From Formosa undariae (GTDB taxonomy: Bacteria; Bacteroidota; Bacteroidia; Flavobacteriales; Flavobacteriaceae): 64,000 nucleotides of DNA. Positions 8,101-16,502 of this stretch are shown piece by piece; position 1 is the stretch's first letter; every line of letters starts with the position of its first letter. Position numbers and translations under genes: made by a program. Location: assembly GCF_042427615.1 (NCBI RefSeq), contig NZ_JBHMEZ010000003.1, forward strand, positions 868,001 to 932,000, read 5' to 3'. Below the pieces are notes generated by a model. The model made no database searches, had not been told where the DNA came from, and saw nothing but the letters and a program-made list of their open reading frames with translations.

Positions 8101-9448
8101 TCTCTCCCGTACTCCATTCGTAGGTAGAAGCTCCAGAAGCTTTCAAAATAACTTCTTCGTCTTCACAAATGGTGTCATCTTCTCCGGCACTGACCTCAAT
8201 ACTTTCATCAGGCACTTGTCCGTCTCTATAATCTACAACATAGGCCTGTATAGGATAACTACCGGAATCCCAATCTGAAGCAAAAATGACTCTACTACCA
8301 CTTGGAGATGGACAAGGCTGTGATTCGTTATCGTAGGTAACCAGGCCTTTACGTAAGTTACAAATTCGTTCTACCCGTGTTCCATCTAATTTCACGGCTA
8401 ATAATTCTCCTAAATAGGGCGTCCAATTTGTAGACTCCGAAGTATCTGCAAACACCCATCCTTTTCTTTTTAAGGCTCTAGCGGACACATGCCCGGCATA
8501 ACTCCCAGAAGTTAAAACGGTTACCTTTCCATCGGATAATCTTCTCTTTATCACGCGACCACCATCAGGCTTAGATTTTGAAACGCCAACAAGAACTTCA
8601 TCTCCATTTTCATCAACAGCCACATCGCCATGGCTTGGTCTACCATATTCACTCCAAAAAGCACCTACTTGTTTTCCATTTAAATCGAAGATTTTGGTTC
8701 TATCATTTCCTTGTCCAAAATCTCCATTAACCACCATATAGTTTCCTAAAGAAGACACCATGATATAATCCACCTTTAAACTACTAAGATCTATATCGTT
8801 ATGCTTAATACCGCGTTCTAAATCTAACACAAATCCAACCTCCTTATTATCAGAGTTTCTAGTCGCTAGTACTGCTACTTTTGAACCATCGTCAGTAAAA
8901 TTACCGGTATACCCTCCAATGGTAGACTTTGTATAGCCACTATAAGATATTAACGTTTTTATTTGATTCGTTTTGTAATTCCATGTTTGAATCCCATCGT
9001 TCTGTAATAAAAACATTAAATCCGGATCTGTAGGGTGCCAACGCACCTCTTTACTAGATGGCACATTTGCCTCTCCTAATACCTCATAGGTCTGTCCATC
9101 TAAAAACAAGCTCGATCCCCAACCTCCGCTAGAAGATTTATGTTTACTTAAATATAAAATGGACTCATCTGCATTCCAAGGCTGCCTAACACTATAACCA
9201 TGTCGAGCAATATTTCTCCAATTCTCATTCGTATTAGAAATTTTGGTACCTACATCTCCTGTTATACGTGTTATTTTAGTTTTAAAAACAGGATCGACTA
9301 CAGACTTAAGATAATCTGGTTTATCTAATTTTGGTAAAGTGGAATACACTTCGGTTGAAGTATCTAGGTCGAAATTTTGACAAAAAGTTTGAAACGGAAC
9401 AAAACATAGTACTACCAATAAAATTTTGGCTAAAATTTTTACAATCAT
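5132..9448 (-). CDS. T9SS-secreted protein: beta-propeller followed by 13 Ig-like repeats
   Basis: The start used is the ATG at 9448, because it opens directly into a signal peptide (MIVKILAKILLVVLCFVPF...FCQ); an upstream in-frame ATG at 9514 would add 22 residues before it. The mature protein begins with about 380 residues of beta-propeller type, with WD/TolB-like blades (QPWNADESILYLS, SPSGSRVIFASDWDSG). Then come 13 Ig-like modules of about 72 residues with the pattern AGxxxTIxxGESVTLxAxGG...W(S/N)TGETT...VxPxxTTxYxV. The last ten alternate two types in five near-identical pairs. The C-terminus is a classic type A T9SS sorting domain (YPNPATDVLNV, then PKGVYVLTI, ending KKLVLR). It is exported and probably surface-attached. 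The propeller may act on a polysaccharide, but I cannot assign an enzyme family. Confidence 0.9.
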   Translation of the reverse strand: MIVKILAKILLVVLCFVPFQTFCQNFDLDTSTEVYSTLPKLDKPDYLKSVVDPVFKTKITRITGDVGTKISNTNENWRNIARHGYSVRQPWNADESILYLSKHKSSSGGWGSSLFLDGQTYEVLGEANVPSSKEVRWHPTDPDLMFLLQNDGIQTWNYKTNQIKTLISYSGYTKSTIGGYTGNFTDDGSKVAVLATRNSDNKEVGFVLDLERGIKHNDIDLSSLKVDYIMVSSLGNYMVVNGDFGQGNDRTKIFDLNGKQVGAFWSEYGRPSHGDVAVDENGDEVLVGVSKSKPDGGRVIKRRLSDGKVTVLTSGSYAGHVSARALKRKGWVFADTSESTNWTPYLGELLAVKLDGTRVERICNLRKGLVTYDNESQPCPSPSGSRVIFASDWDSGSYPIQAYVVDYRDGQVPDESIEVSAGEDDTICEDEEVILKASGASTYEWSTGEKTQSITVSPDQTTTYTVTGTDSSGHTDTDEVKIIVQDLPTIDAGEDVTICEEESVTLKAIGSGDFEWSTGEKTNTITVSPNKTTTYTVTTTNGICSNSDEVTVTVSPRQTINAGSDVNIDKGESTKLSVTGEGSFLWSTGETTSTITVSPDQTTIYSVTVTLNGCDSQDDVKVTVNSPQIEVIANAGDNQTICEGESVTLTATGGSSYIWNTGETTASISVNPNSTTTYSVDVSEENVTASAEVTVTVNPMPQANAGSDKTIEQGESITLSATGGTRYKWSTGATTKAISVSPNQTTIYSVEVFNDGDCSASDEVKVTVNATKVEVIANAGNNQTICEGESVTLTATGGSSYIWNTGETTASISVNPNSTTTYTVTVSKENVTASAEVTVTVNPLPTANAGSDQTVEQGESITLSASSGTRYRWSNGETTKAILVSPNQTTIYSVEVFNVGDCSASDEVKVTVNATKVEVIANAGNNETICEGESVTLTATGGSSYVWNTGETTASVSVNPNSTTTYSVDVSEENITASAEVTVTVNPLPTANAGSDQTIEQGESITLSATGGTRYKWSTGATTKAIVVSPNQTTIYSVEVFNVGDCSASDDVKVIVNATKVEVIANAGNNQTICEGESITLTATGGSSYIWNTGETTASISVNPNSTTTYTVDVSEENVTASAEVTLTVNPLPQANAGSDQTIEQGESITLSATGGTRYKWSTGATTKDISVSPNQTTIYSVEVLNDNNCSASDEVKVTVNATKVEVIANAGNNQTICEGETVTLTATGGSSFIWNTGETTASIVVNPNSTTTYSVDVSEENVTASAEVTVTVNPLPTANAGSDETIYQGESIRLTAAEGARYLWNSGETTRSISVNPDATTIYTVEVFNARGCSSEDEVLVIVEAHTLDIEEETLDFEFSIYPNPATDVLNVKISGLEADTPIRIFDMSGKLLYNQVIQSNASIMYNTLDVSRYPKGVYVLTIERRGIRLTKKLVLR
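5405..7580 (-). repeat. Five tandem ~435-bp coding repeats (Ig-like module pairs)
   Basis: Within the T9SS cargo gene, five successive units of about 435 bases each encode an A-type module (starting near ANAGNNQTICEGES) plus a B-type module (ANAGSDQTIEQGES). They are nearly identical in nucleotide sequence. Such similarity points to recent duplication or homogenisation by recombination, and the copy number may vary between strains or be collapsed in assemblies. Confidence 0.88.
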
Positions 9449-9532
9449 TTTTTTAAAGATTTGGGCTTTATTTAATTTAAGTGATCTATTAAAAAAGCCG
9501 AGCAAAAAACACATTTAATCCGCTAAAGAACA

Positions 9533-9540
9533 CAAACATA
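9533..9540 (-). promoter_or_regulatory. Possible -7 element for the T9SS cargo gene
   Basis: Reading on the minus strand this is TATGTTTG, an exact match to the Bacteroidota -7 consensus TAnnTTTG, about 85 bases upstream of the chosen start at 9448. No good TTTG element is seen about 19 bases further upstream, so this is tentative. Confidence 0.35.
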
Positions 9541-9614
9541 GCATTTTTCTTACAATTAATTGAATTGTGAAAAACATCACGAAAAACTAATTTATATACG
9601 CGGGGAATTATTGT

Positions 9615-10916
9615 TTGGATTTTACACATCCGAATTTTTATTTCTGTATATTTAATAACCAATCTTATAATATTATTTTTTTGCTACTCAAAAGATACTA
9701 TTCCATAATAGAAAATTTCTTGTCATTATCGCTCTTTAAGGCCATAGATGCTATAATACCATTACTAATAATTCCTTATTTAATTAAGGTTGTAGGAGAA
9801 GAAAATTATGGAATTTATGCCTTTGCATATGCCTTGATTTTTTATTTTATGAATATTGTACAGTACGGTTTTACGCTGTCTGGTGTAAGAATAATCGCCT
9901 TAAACAGAGCGGATAATCTAAAATTAAATGAGTCTTATAACAATATTTTCACAACCCAATTGTACTTAACACTGTTTGTTTTAACTGTACTTACTGTTTT
10001 AATACTTACCATCGACACCTTTAGAGTGCATTATCAGATCTATTTATTCTTCCTTATTTTAATTATTGGAGAATTTTTAACACCGTTTTGGTTTTTCCTC
10101 GGTATAGAAAAAATGAGATTTATAACCATAATAAACCTACTCTCGAAATCCTCTTTTGCTGTCCTCACTTTTTTTCTAGTTAATAGTAAAAGTGATTATG
10201 TTTTTATTTCGTTATATCAATCTATTGGTTTCTTGGTATCTGGTCTATTTGCCCAATTTATAATTATATACAGCTTTAAAATTAAATTTAAAATTGCACC
10301 AATAAAGAATGTCATCGAGACATTAAAAGAAGGTTTTAGTTCGTTTCTTACACTTATTACACCAACCATTTATTCCAATACCTCTATTTTCCTTATCGGT
10401 ATTTTTGGTGCTCCACAATACGTGAGTTATATGCAAATAGGGACAAAAGTTTCCGGAGCCTTTAGCGTTTTAAACACCATACTAACGAGTGTATTTTATC
10501 CCATTATAAATAGAAAAAAGTATTTATTTAAAAGAATAAGGTATATTTTTTTAAGTATCGGTCTTGCTTTAAGCTTTATAATGTATTTCTTTTCCGATAT
10601 TCTTTTAAGACTATGGTTACCTGGTAACCCTGTAGAAATCATACAAACCGTTAAGCTTTTAAGCCCCACTCCGTTTTTAGCCTCTGTAATCTCGTGCTAT
10701 GGCGTAAATTATCTTATGGTATTAAACAAGGACCAATTGTATATGAGAATTGTGCTCATTGGTTCGGTTACGGGTCTAATACTGGGATTGATTTTAATTC
10801 CAAAATATTATTATGTAGGTGGTGCCATTTGTATTGTGAGCGCAAGGGGAATTAAGGCACTTTTATCATTTTATTACAGCTATAAATTATCTAAAAGCAA
10901 TAAGAATGAAATTTAG
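9615..10916 (+). CDS. Wzx-type polysaccharide flippase (oligosaccharide-lipid translocase)
   Basis: A 433-residue polytopic inner membrane protein with about 12 hydrophobic helices, of the polysaccharide transporter/MATE-like superfamily. The N-terminal FLSLSLFKAIDAIIPLLIIPYLIKVVGEENYGIYAFA is very typical of Wzx proteins. It should flip undecaprenyl-diphosphate-linked repeat units across the inner membrane. No ATG precedes the conserved start. The frame opens with TTG at 9615, and a second TTG at 9681 (MLLKRYYSIIENFL) would give 411 residues and fits the family better. The stop overlaps the next gene by 11 bases, so the polymerase-like gene is coupled to it. Confidence 0.9.
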   Translation: MDFTHPNFYFCIFNNQSYNIIFLLLKRYYSIIENFLSLSLFKAIDAIIPLLIIPYLIKVVGEENYGIYAFAYALIFYFMNIVQYGFTLSGVRIIALNRADNLKLNESYNNIFTTQLYLTLFVLTVLTVLILTIDTFRVHYQIYLFFLILIIGEFLTPFWFFLGIEKMRFITIINLLSKSSFAVLTFFLVNSKSDYVFISLYQSIGFLVSGLFAQFIIIYSFKIKFKIAPIKNVIETLKEGFSSFLTLITPTIYSNTSIFLIGIFGAPQYVSYMQIGTKVSGAFSVLNTILTSVFYPIINRKKYLFKRIRYIFLSIGLALSFIMYFFSDILLRLWLPGNPVEIIQTVKLLSPTPFLASVISCYGVNYLMVLNKDQLYMRIVLIGSVTGLILGLILIPKYYYVGGAICIVSARGIKALLSFYYSYKLSKSNKNEI

Positions 10917-11997
10917 TTTTTACATTTGGATTTTTTATTTAATCATCCTGCCATTTTATGTAATGCCTTCAGGAACTCCCCAAATGGCAGACATTTTGGG
11001 TGTATTATTAATTGCCATACACATTAAAGAAATTGTAATATCGGCGACTAAGAATGACTTTTTTAGATATTTAATATACTTCACCTTTTACACCTTGTTT
11101 GTCGGTGTTTTTTGGTTCGCATACCTTGGAGATCCTGAACTTATTCAAAGCCCAATAAATTATCTGTATTGCTTTTTCTTTATGTCTTCGATATTTTCAT
11201 ATTTCAAAGATCCACAATTTATTAAACTCACCATTTATGGCGTTTTAATAAGTATAGCATTACAAATTGCATTGTGGCCATTTATACCGTATCAAGGTGC
11301 AAGAGTTCAGTTATTTTTTAATAACCCTAATCAATTAGCACTTTGGGCCCTGTGTCTTTTAATTTTTAGTAGTGCACTTAGTTTAATTCACAATAAAAAG
11401 TCAGTCATATTTCCAGTAATATATGTGCTGTCTTCTTTTGCTATTTTCCTTTCAGCTTCTAGATCGGCACTTGTAGGTTGTTTTGTGTTTTGGATTGTAT
11501 TCTTTTTTAAATCTAAGAGAAACTTTATTTCTATCACTCTCATTTTTATTCTCTTAATAATGATCGTAGTTACTACCGAGGCCATTAATTTTGAAGACTC
11601 ACCATTAATAAACTATGCCATTAATAGATTGTCTGGCGAAAACATATCATCAGACTCTAGCCTGGGTGGTAGAGGCTATGATAGAATACTTAATTTCCCA
11701 CAATACTTAGTGCTAGGCGCTGGAGAAGGTGGTGTAGAATATCGTTTTGACTCTCCTATAGAATTACACAACACCTTTTTAACCATGCTGTTTAGTTATG
11801 GTTTGCTTGGATTCTTTTTCTTTCTAAAAAGTTTCTACGAAATAGCAAGAGGGGCCACAAAATACATTTTAATACTCTTACTTATTCTTTCTATGCATTT
11901 AAATGCGCATATGTCGTTTAGAGTTCCGCTTTTATGGATGACATTGGCATCGCTTTTTTATGCTAAAGAATATTTAAACTCGGATAAAACAGCTTAA
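10906..11997 (+). CDS. Wzy-like O-antigen/capsule polymerase (O-antigen ligase superfamily)
   Basis: A 363-residue membrane protein with about ten hydrophobic segments. It has the pattern of the Wzy/WaaL superfamily: a central segment FLSASRSALVGC, then a periplasmic loop (about residues 225-285) with GRGYDRILNFPQYLVLGAG and ELHNTFLTMLFSYGLLG. The conserved small-residue/Arg/His loop is where the catalytic site of this family lies. It overlaps the flippase gene by 11 bases, as expected for a Wzx/Wzy pair. Polymerase is more likely than ligase because of this pairing. Confidence 0.82.
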   Translation: MKFSFYIWIFYLIILPFYVMPSGTPQMADILGVLLIAIHIKEIVISATKNDFFRYLIYFTFYTLFVGVFWFAYLGDPELIQSPINYLYCFFFMSSIFSYFKDPQFIKLTIYGVLISIALQIALWPFIPYQGARVQLFFNNPNQLALWALCLLIFSSALSLIHNKKSVIFPVIYVLSSFAIFLSASRSALVGCFVFWIVFFFKSKRNFISITLIFILLIMIVVTTEAINFEDSPLINYAINRLSGENISSDSSLGGRGYDRILNFPQYLVLGAGEGGVEYRFDSPIELHNTFLTMLFSYGLLGFFFFLKSFYEIARGATKYILILLLILSMHLNAHMSFRVPLLWMTLASLFYAKEYLNSDKTA

Positions 11998-12105
11998 ATC
12001 AATCCGCTAAAAATCAAACTATTAATCCTTTAAAATCAGACTAAGAAGCAATTCCAATATTTCCTATTATCAGTATTTTTCAGAATAAACTAACGAACCA
12101 AAACC

Positions 12106-13248
12106 ATGCAAAAAACTAACATTCTTATCGTCGCCTCCTTTTCGCCCTCTCTAATTCATTTTAGAGGCGATTTTATAAAAAGCCTAATCGCTTCTAATTT
12201 TCAGGTATTTACGGCAGCACCCGATTATCCAATACAGACCAGAGATCAATTAAATAATATGGGTGCTATTCCCTTATCATTTAAATTAGAACGCACTGGT
12301 GTAAATCCGCTGAATGATTTTAACTCAATATTAGAATTAAAATCATTAATGAAACAAAACGCAATAGATATTATTTTCCCCTATACCGTAAAGCCGGTTA
12401 TATATAGTTCTATAGCTGCAAATCAACTTAATATACCTGTGATATCTTTAATAACGGGATTGGGTTTCACTTTTACGGGTCTAAGCACAAAAGCTATAAT
12501 TCTGCAAAGAATTAATGAGTTCTTGTACAAAAACTCCATTAGAAAAAACAAACTGATCATCTTTCAAAACAAAGATGATTACAAGCTTTTTTTAGAGAGA
12601 AAAATTTTAAAACCTGAAAATAAAGTCGATTTTGTTAATGGTTCAGGTGTTAATCTTGATAAATATAAATTTAGAGAGAATACAAAATCTACAGCTGCTA
12701 TAAAATTTTTATTTGTTGCCAGACTAATAAAAGAAAAAGGAGTCCATTTATTTATTGAAGCAGCAAAAGTTTTAAAAGCAAAATTTCCTAATTCTCAATT
12801 TCATATTATTGGAGAACCGGATCAATCGCCTTCTGCGATTAACATTTCAGAATTAAATAGCCTGCATAACGATGGAACAATAATTTATCATGGCAAACAA
12901 AATAATGTAGAAGAACACTTATATAACTCAGATGTTTTTGTATTACCAACGTATTATAGAGAAGGTATTCCTAGATCTATTTTGGAAGCATTATCGGTTG
13001 GATTGCCTATAATTACAACTGATTCTCCGGGATGTCGCGAAACTGTTGAATTAAATTATAACGGCATATTGGTAAAAACTCAAGATCAAGATTCTTTAAC
13101 ACACGCTATGCTCTATTTTTTAGAGCACCCTGAAAAAGTAGCGTCTTATGGAATACACAGTAGAGCGTATGCAAAATCTAAATTTGATGTAAATCTTGTA
13201 AACAACAAATTGATTACATTAATTAAGACTGTAATTAACAGTAAATAA
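12106..13248 (+). CDS. GT4 family glycosyltransferase
   Basis: A 380-residue cytoplasmic GT-B glycosyltransferase. The N-terminal domain has PYTVKPVIYSSIAANQLNIP and the LITGLGFTFTG loop, as in enzymes that add an N-acetylhexosamine to undecaprenyl-linked bacillosamine-type sugars (PglA/WbnH-like). The C-terminal nucleotide-sugar domain has FLFVARLIKEKGVHLFIEA and the EX7E motif in REGIPRSILEALSVGLPII. It follows wzx-wzy by 108 bases in the same direction. Given the PglC-type initiating enzyme nearby, it is a good candidate for adding the second sugar of the repeat unit. Donor and linkage are inference. Confidence 0.88.
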   Translation: MQKTNILIVASFSPSLIHFRGDFIKSLIASNFQVFTAAPDYPIQTRDQLNNMGAIPLSFKLERTGVNPLNDFNSILELKSLMKQNAIDIIFPYTVKPVIYSSIAANQLNIPVISLITGLGFTFTGLSTKAIILQRINEFLYKNSIRKNKLIIFQNKDDYKLFLERKILKPENKVDFVNGSGVNLDKYKFRENTKSTAAIKFLFVARLIKEKGVHLFIEAAKVLKAKFPNSQFHIIGEPDQSPSAINISELNSLHNDGTIIYHGKQNNVEEHLYNSDVFVLPTYYREGIPRSILEALSVGLPIITTDSPGCRETVELNYNGILVKTQDQDSLTHAMLYFLEHPEKVASYGIHSRAYAKSKFDVNLVNNKLITLIKTVINSK

Positions 13249-13283
13249 CCTCTAGTATTTACAAACCGAGGATTATTTACTGT
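13238..13283. terminator. Hairpin between the convergent GT4 and wzc genes
   Basis: ACAGTAAATAACCTC pairs with GAGGATTATTTACTGT with a single bulged base, giving about 15 base pairs around a 15-base loop. The left arm overlaps the stop codon of the GT4 gene. No long T run follows, so it may be a weak bidirectional terminator. Confidence 0.4.
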
Positions 13284-13327
13284 ATTGTAGCTAAAAGAAG
13301 AAGAAAATTATTTAATCACTGACGTAT

Positions 13328-15700
13328 CTATAACTTTTTATTGTTAAAGTGCCACCATTTTTTTGATGCATTAGGATTCTTTCCGTAGCCATAACCGTAA
13401 CCATATCCATAACTACGTTTTTGATCTACACTATTCAATAATATTGTCATATTTGGCAACCTTTTATCGTCATACAAAGATTGTGCTATCTCTAAATTTC
13501 GTTTATCTAAATAATTTGCTCTTACCACATATATAAATAAATCTGCAAACTTGCTAATTAACAACGTATCTGTAACCAATCCTACAGCGGCTGTATCGAC
13601 AATAATATAGTCGTATTTATTATTTACAGAATCGAATAATTTATGTACCCTCTCGTTTAATAAAAGTTCTGCTGGATTAGGAGGAATGGTGCCTGAAGGT
13701 ATTATACTTAGATTCGGATCGTCTTTAGACGTTACAACAACATCCTTTAATTCCAGATTAGTATTGCTTATAAAATCTGTTAATCCTTGACTATTATTAA
13801 CATCTAAATACTTAGACGCTCTAGGCACCCTAATATCTGTTTCTACAAATAATACGTTTTTACCAGAATAAGCTAAGGATAGTGCTAAATTTATGGAAGT
13901 ATGCGACTTACCCTCTTTACTTGTTGTAGAGGTTACAAAGATGATTTTAGATTTATGATTGAGATTTTGTAACATGAAATCTATATTAGTCCGTAAAATC
14001 CTAAAAGATTCTGCTTTGGGAGAATAATCTACTTTCTTAATAGTAATCTCTTTCCCTTTAGATTTTGGAATCTCGCCAATGACAGGAATAGACAAATATT
14101 CTGAAATATCGCTTTTACTATGAACCTTATTATCTAATAAATTTTTACCATAAATAGATGTAATTGGAATAATAAGGCCTAAAATTAAAGATGCGAGGTA
14201 AACAATAATTTTCTTAGGTTTAACAGGCTGTTTAGAACTATGTGCCCTGTCAATAATTTTCGCGTTTGGAGAAGACATACCCAGTGTAATTGCTGTTTCT
14301 TCACGTTTTTCAAGTAAATACAAATACAAAGACTCTTTAATCCCTTGCTGTCTTGTGATATCTCTAAATTTACGTTCTTTTGTTGGTGTTGAATAAATTT
14401 GAGCATCAATTCTAGAGTCCGTTTTTCTTAACGAACTCAGAGTAATCTCATTAGATGATTTTAGATTTAATAAACTCTGATCTAAATTTGTCTTGAGTGA
14501 TTTAATTTGATTATCTAAGTTAACAACGGTTGGATTTTTTTCACTTGAATTTTTCAAAATCCGGTTTCTTTGAAGTACCAAATCGTTATGACTCTTAGTC
14601 ACTTGAGCAATTCCAGGATCGTCAATCCCCACATTAGAAGGGAGTAAATCGCCATTACCATTATTAGCATTAAGATGTTCTTCCATGTAATCAATCAGTT
14701 GAAGCTGATTAGAAGTTGAAATCAATCTATTTTCATTGTCTCTTTCAGATTGTAAAAATATAGTAGACTGAGAAGCCAAATCAGACAATCTATTATCTTT
14801 TTTTAGGGTTTCTGCGGTTAAATCGACCTGCTGTAGCTCTTCACTAATAACATCCAAACGGTTATTAATAAAGTTAGAAGTCACCTTAATAATTTCTTCT
14901 TTATCATTTACCACATCCTCATTATATTTTTCCACCAATTTATTTAAGAAATTTTCAGACTTTTCTTTAATAGCGCCATCTAATTGCAACTTAATAATAT
15001 TGGTGCCCTCTATATTTTCTACGGTTAATTTATCCTGAAAATCTTCAATAACGTCCTCCAACGGCTTAATTTCAACCATGATACAAGAGCCCTCATTAAA
15101 ACCATATGTACCGAAATTAGGCGTTAAAATAACACCTCCAAAATTAGAACTTAATTTATCTCCAAAATTATGAGTTGTCGCGCTTGAAGATTCACCTATG
15201 GCCGTTATGGTTTTAGAATCATCTTTAGATATTGTAAATTTTGAATTCGAGAGTACGGTAACATAGAAGGTGGTGTCTACGGTGTTTATAACCGAATCGC
15301 TTGTAAAAAAAGTGAGATTAAGAGGAGGTTCTAGATAGCTCTCCTTGTCTTTAATTCTTCCTTGTACGGAATACTTGAAATTAAGTTTTAAATCTTTTAC
15401 GACTTGCTCTATTAGCATCGTAGATTTAAGTATTTCCATTTCATCCCTAACCTTTTCCACATTAGCCGTAAGCATTCCCATATTTTGCATATTAGAAAGC
15501 TCAGGCAGTTTATTGGTTTGCTGATCGTTATTTATCTTGATTAAGGTTGAACTCTCATATTCATTTGTCGAGTACCTTAAATAGACAAAAGCAAACATTA
15601 TGCACATCAAAATTGAGATTAGAAAAAACTTCCAATTCGATCTATATTTACTAAAGATATTTATAAACTCTTCCTTTGGAGTGTAGGTTTTATTTCTCAT
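13328..15700 (-). CDS. wzc: Wzc-type chain-length determinant and bacterial tyrosine autokinase
   Basis: A 790-residue inner membrane protein. The N-terminus holds a membrane helix (about 33-49) and the Wzz domain; the long middle is coiled coil (about 270-430); a second membrane helix lies at about 500-520. The C-terminal BY-kinase domain has Walker A (TSTTSKEGKSHTS, about 590-602), Walker A' (VLFVETDIRVP) and Walker B (YDYIIVDTAAVG). The tail is a tyrosine cluster (SYGYGYGYGYG), the usual autophosphorylation site. It controls chain length and drives export with Wza. The stop of wza lies 2 bases upstream of this start. No cognate Wzb phosphatase gene is seen in the window. Confidence 0.95.
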   Translation of the reverse strand: MRNKTYTPKEEFINIFSKYRSNWKFFLISILMCIMFAFVYLRYSTNEYESSTLIKINNDQQTNKLPELSNMQNMGMLTANVEKVRDEMEILKSTMLIEQVVKDLKLNFKYSVQGRIKDKESYLEPPLNLTFFTSDSVINTVDTTFYVTVLSNSKFTISKDDSKTITAIGESSSATTHNFGDKLSSNFGGVILTPNFGTYGFNEGSCIMVEIKPLEDVIEDFQDKLTVENIEGTNIIKLQLDGAIKEKSENFLNKLVEKYNEDVVNDKEEIIKVTSNFINNRLDVISEELQQVDLTAETLKKDNRLSDLASQSTIFLQSERDNENRLISTSNQLQLIDYMEEHLNANNGNGDLLPSNVGIDDPGIAQVTKSHNDLVLQRNRILKNSSEKNPTVVNLDNQIKSLKTNLDQSLLNLKSSNEITLSSLRKTDSRIDAQIYSTPTKERKFRDITRQQGIKESLYLYLLEKREETAITLGMSSPNAKIIDRAHSSKQPVKPKKIIVYLASLILGLIIPITSIYGKNLLDNKVHSKSDISEYLSIPVIGEIPKSKGKEITIKKVDYSPKAESFRILRTNIDFMLQNLNHKSKIIFVTSTTSKEGKSHTSINLALSLAYSGKNVLFVETDIRVPRASKYLDVNNSQGLTDFISNTNLELKDVVVTSKDDPNLSIIPSGTIPPNPAELLLNERVHKLFDSVNNKYDYIIVDTAAVGLVTDTLLISKFADLFIYVVRANYLDKRNLEIAQSLYDDKRLPNMTILLNSVDQKRSYGYGYGYGYGKNPNASKKWWHFNNKKL

Positions 15701-15702
15701 AA

Positions 15703-16497
15703 TTAATTACTATTATTAATAATTAATGCTGTTATGGTTGCTAATGTTGCAATCGCTGAAATTAACACTACATTGTTCTGGTTGTATCTAGAAGATCTTA
15801 CTTTAGATTTATTTGGCTCGACATAAATCACATCGTTTTGAGTCAGGTAGAAATACGCGGAATTCATAACATTTATAGATGTTAAATCGAATTTATGATA
15901 TCTATTTTCACCATCTACTTCTCGTATCAAGAATACATTATCGCGTTTACCGTAGATCGTCAAATCCCCTGCCAATCCTAGAGCCTCTGTTAACGAAATT
16001 TTTTCGTCTTGCACCGTATATGTCCCGGGGTTTTTAACTTCCCCAATAACCGTTACCGTAAAATTCGCCAATCGAATATTTACGATAGGATCTTTTAGAT
16101 ATTCACTCAGTTTTTCTTTCAAAAACCGATTAGCATCACTTCTAGATAAACCTCCTAATTTTAAAGTCCCTAAAACAGGAAATTCAATTTGCCCATCTTT
16201 ATCAATAAGATACGTTTGCATTTTTAAATTTCCCTGAGCACTAATTACCGAAGTCGCATTATAAGATACTGCTGGCAAATTAAAGGGTTTAGCCGCTTCC
16301 GGATCTAGTCCAGAAACATCAATAGTTAAAAGATCGTCTGGCTTAAACTTAAGTTCGAAATCGGCAATTTTTGAACTTCCATTAGCCATTTCATCTTGAA
16401 AATAGACTATACTCTCTCGAGAGCCACCGCAAGACGCTAGAGCTAATGAACAAATTAAAATTAAAAATTTAAGTCGGTTTTGGTTAAAATATCTCAT
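15703..16497 (-). CDS. wza: Wza-type outer membrane polysaccharide export lipoprotein
   Basis: A 264-residue lipoprotein (lipobox LASC, Cys23) of the polysaccharide export family. The N-terminal part has the poly-export domain (LLTIDVSGLDPEAAKPFNLP, DKDGQIEFPVLGTLKLGG), followed by a SLBB domain (VTVIGEVKNPGTYTV) and the typical NDVIYVEP. A hydrophobic segment at the C-terminus (about 243-259) may be the barrel or anchor helix. It forms the export channel with Wzc. It sits 5 bases after the dehydratase gene and 2 bases before wzc, so all are in one operon. Confidence 0.93.
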   Translation of the reverse strand: MRYFNQNRLKFLILICSLALASCGGSRESIVYFQDEMANGSSKIADFELKFKPDDLLTIDVSGLDPEAAKPFNLPAVSYNATSVISAQGNLKMQTYLIDKDGQIEFPVLGTLKLGGLSRSDANRFLKEKLSEYLKDPIVNIRLANFTVTVIGEVKNPGTYTVQDEKISLTEALGLAGDLTIYGKRDNVFLIREVDGENRYHKFDLTSINVMNSAYFYLTQNDVIYVEPNKSKVRSSRYNQNNVVLISAIATLATITALIINNSN

Positions 16498-16502
16498 AGT
16501 AG

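Noticed and set aside
9681..9683. Firm choice of the Wzx start at the second TTG
   Set aside because: It fits the family better than TTG 9615, but neither has a supporting ATG or clear promoter, so the longer form is listed with the alternative noted.
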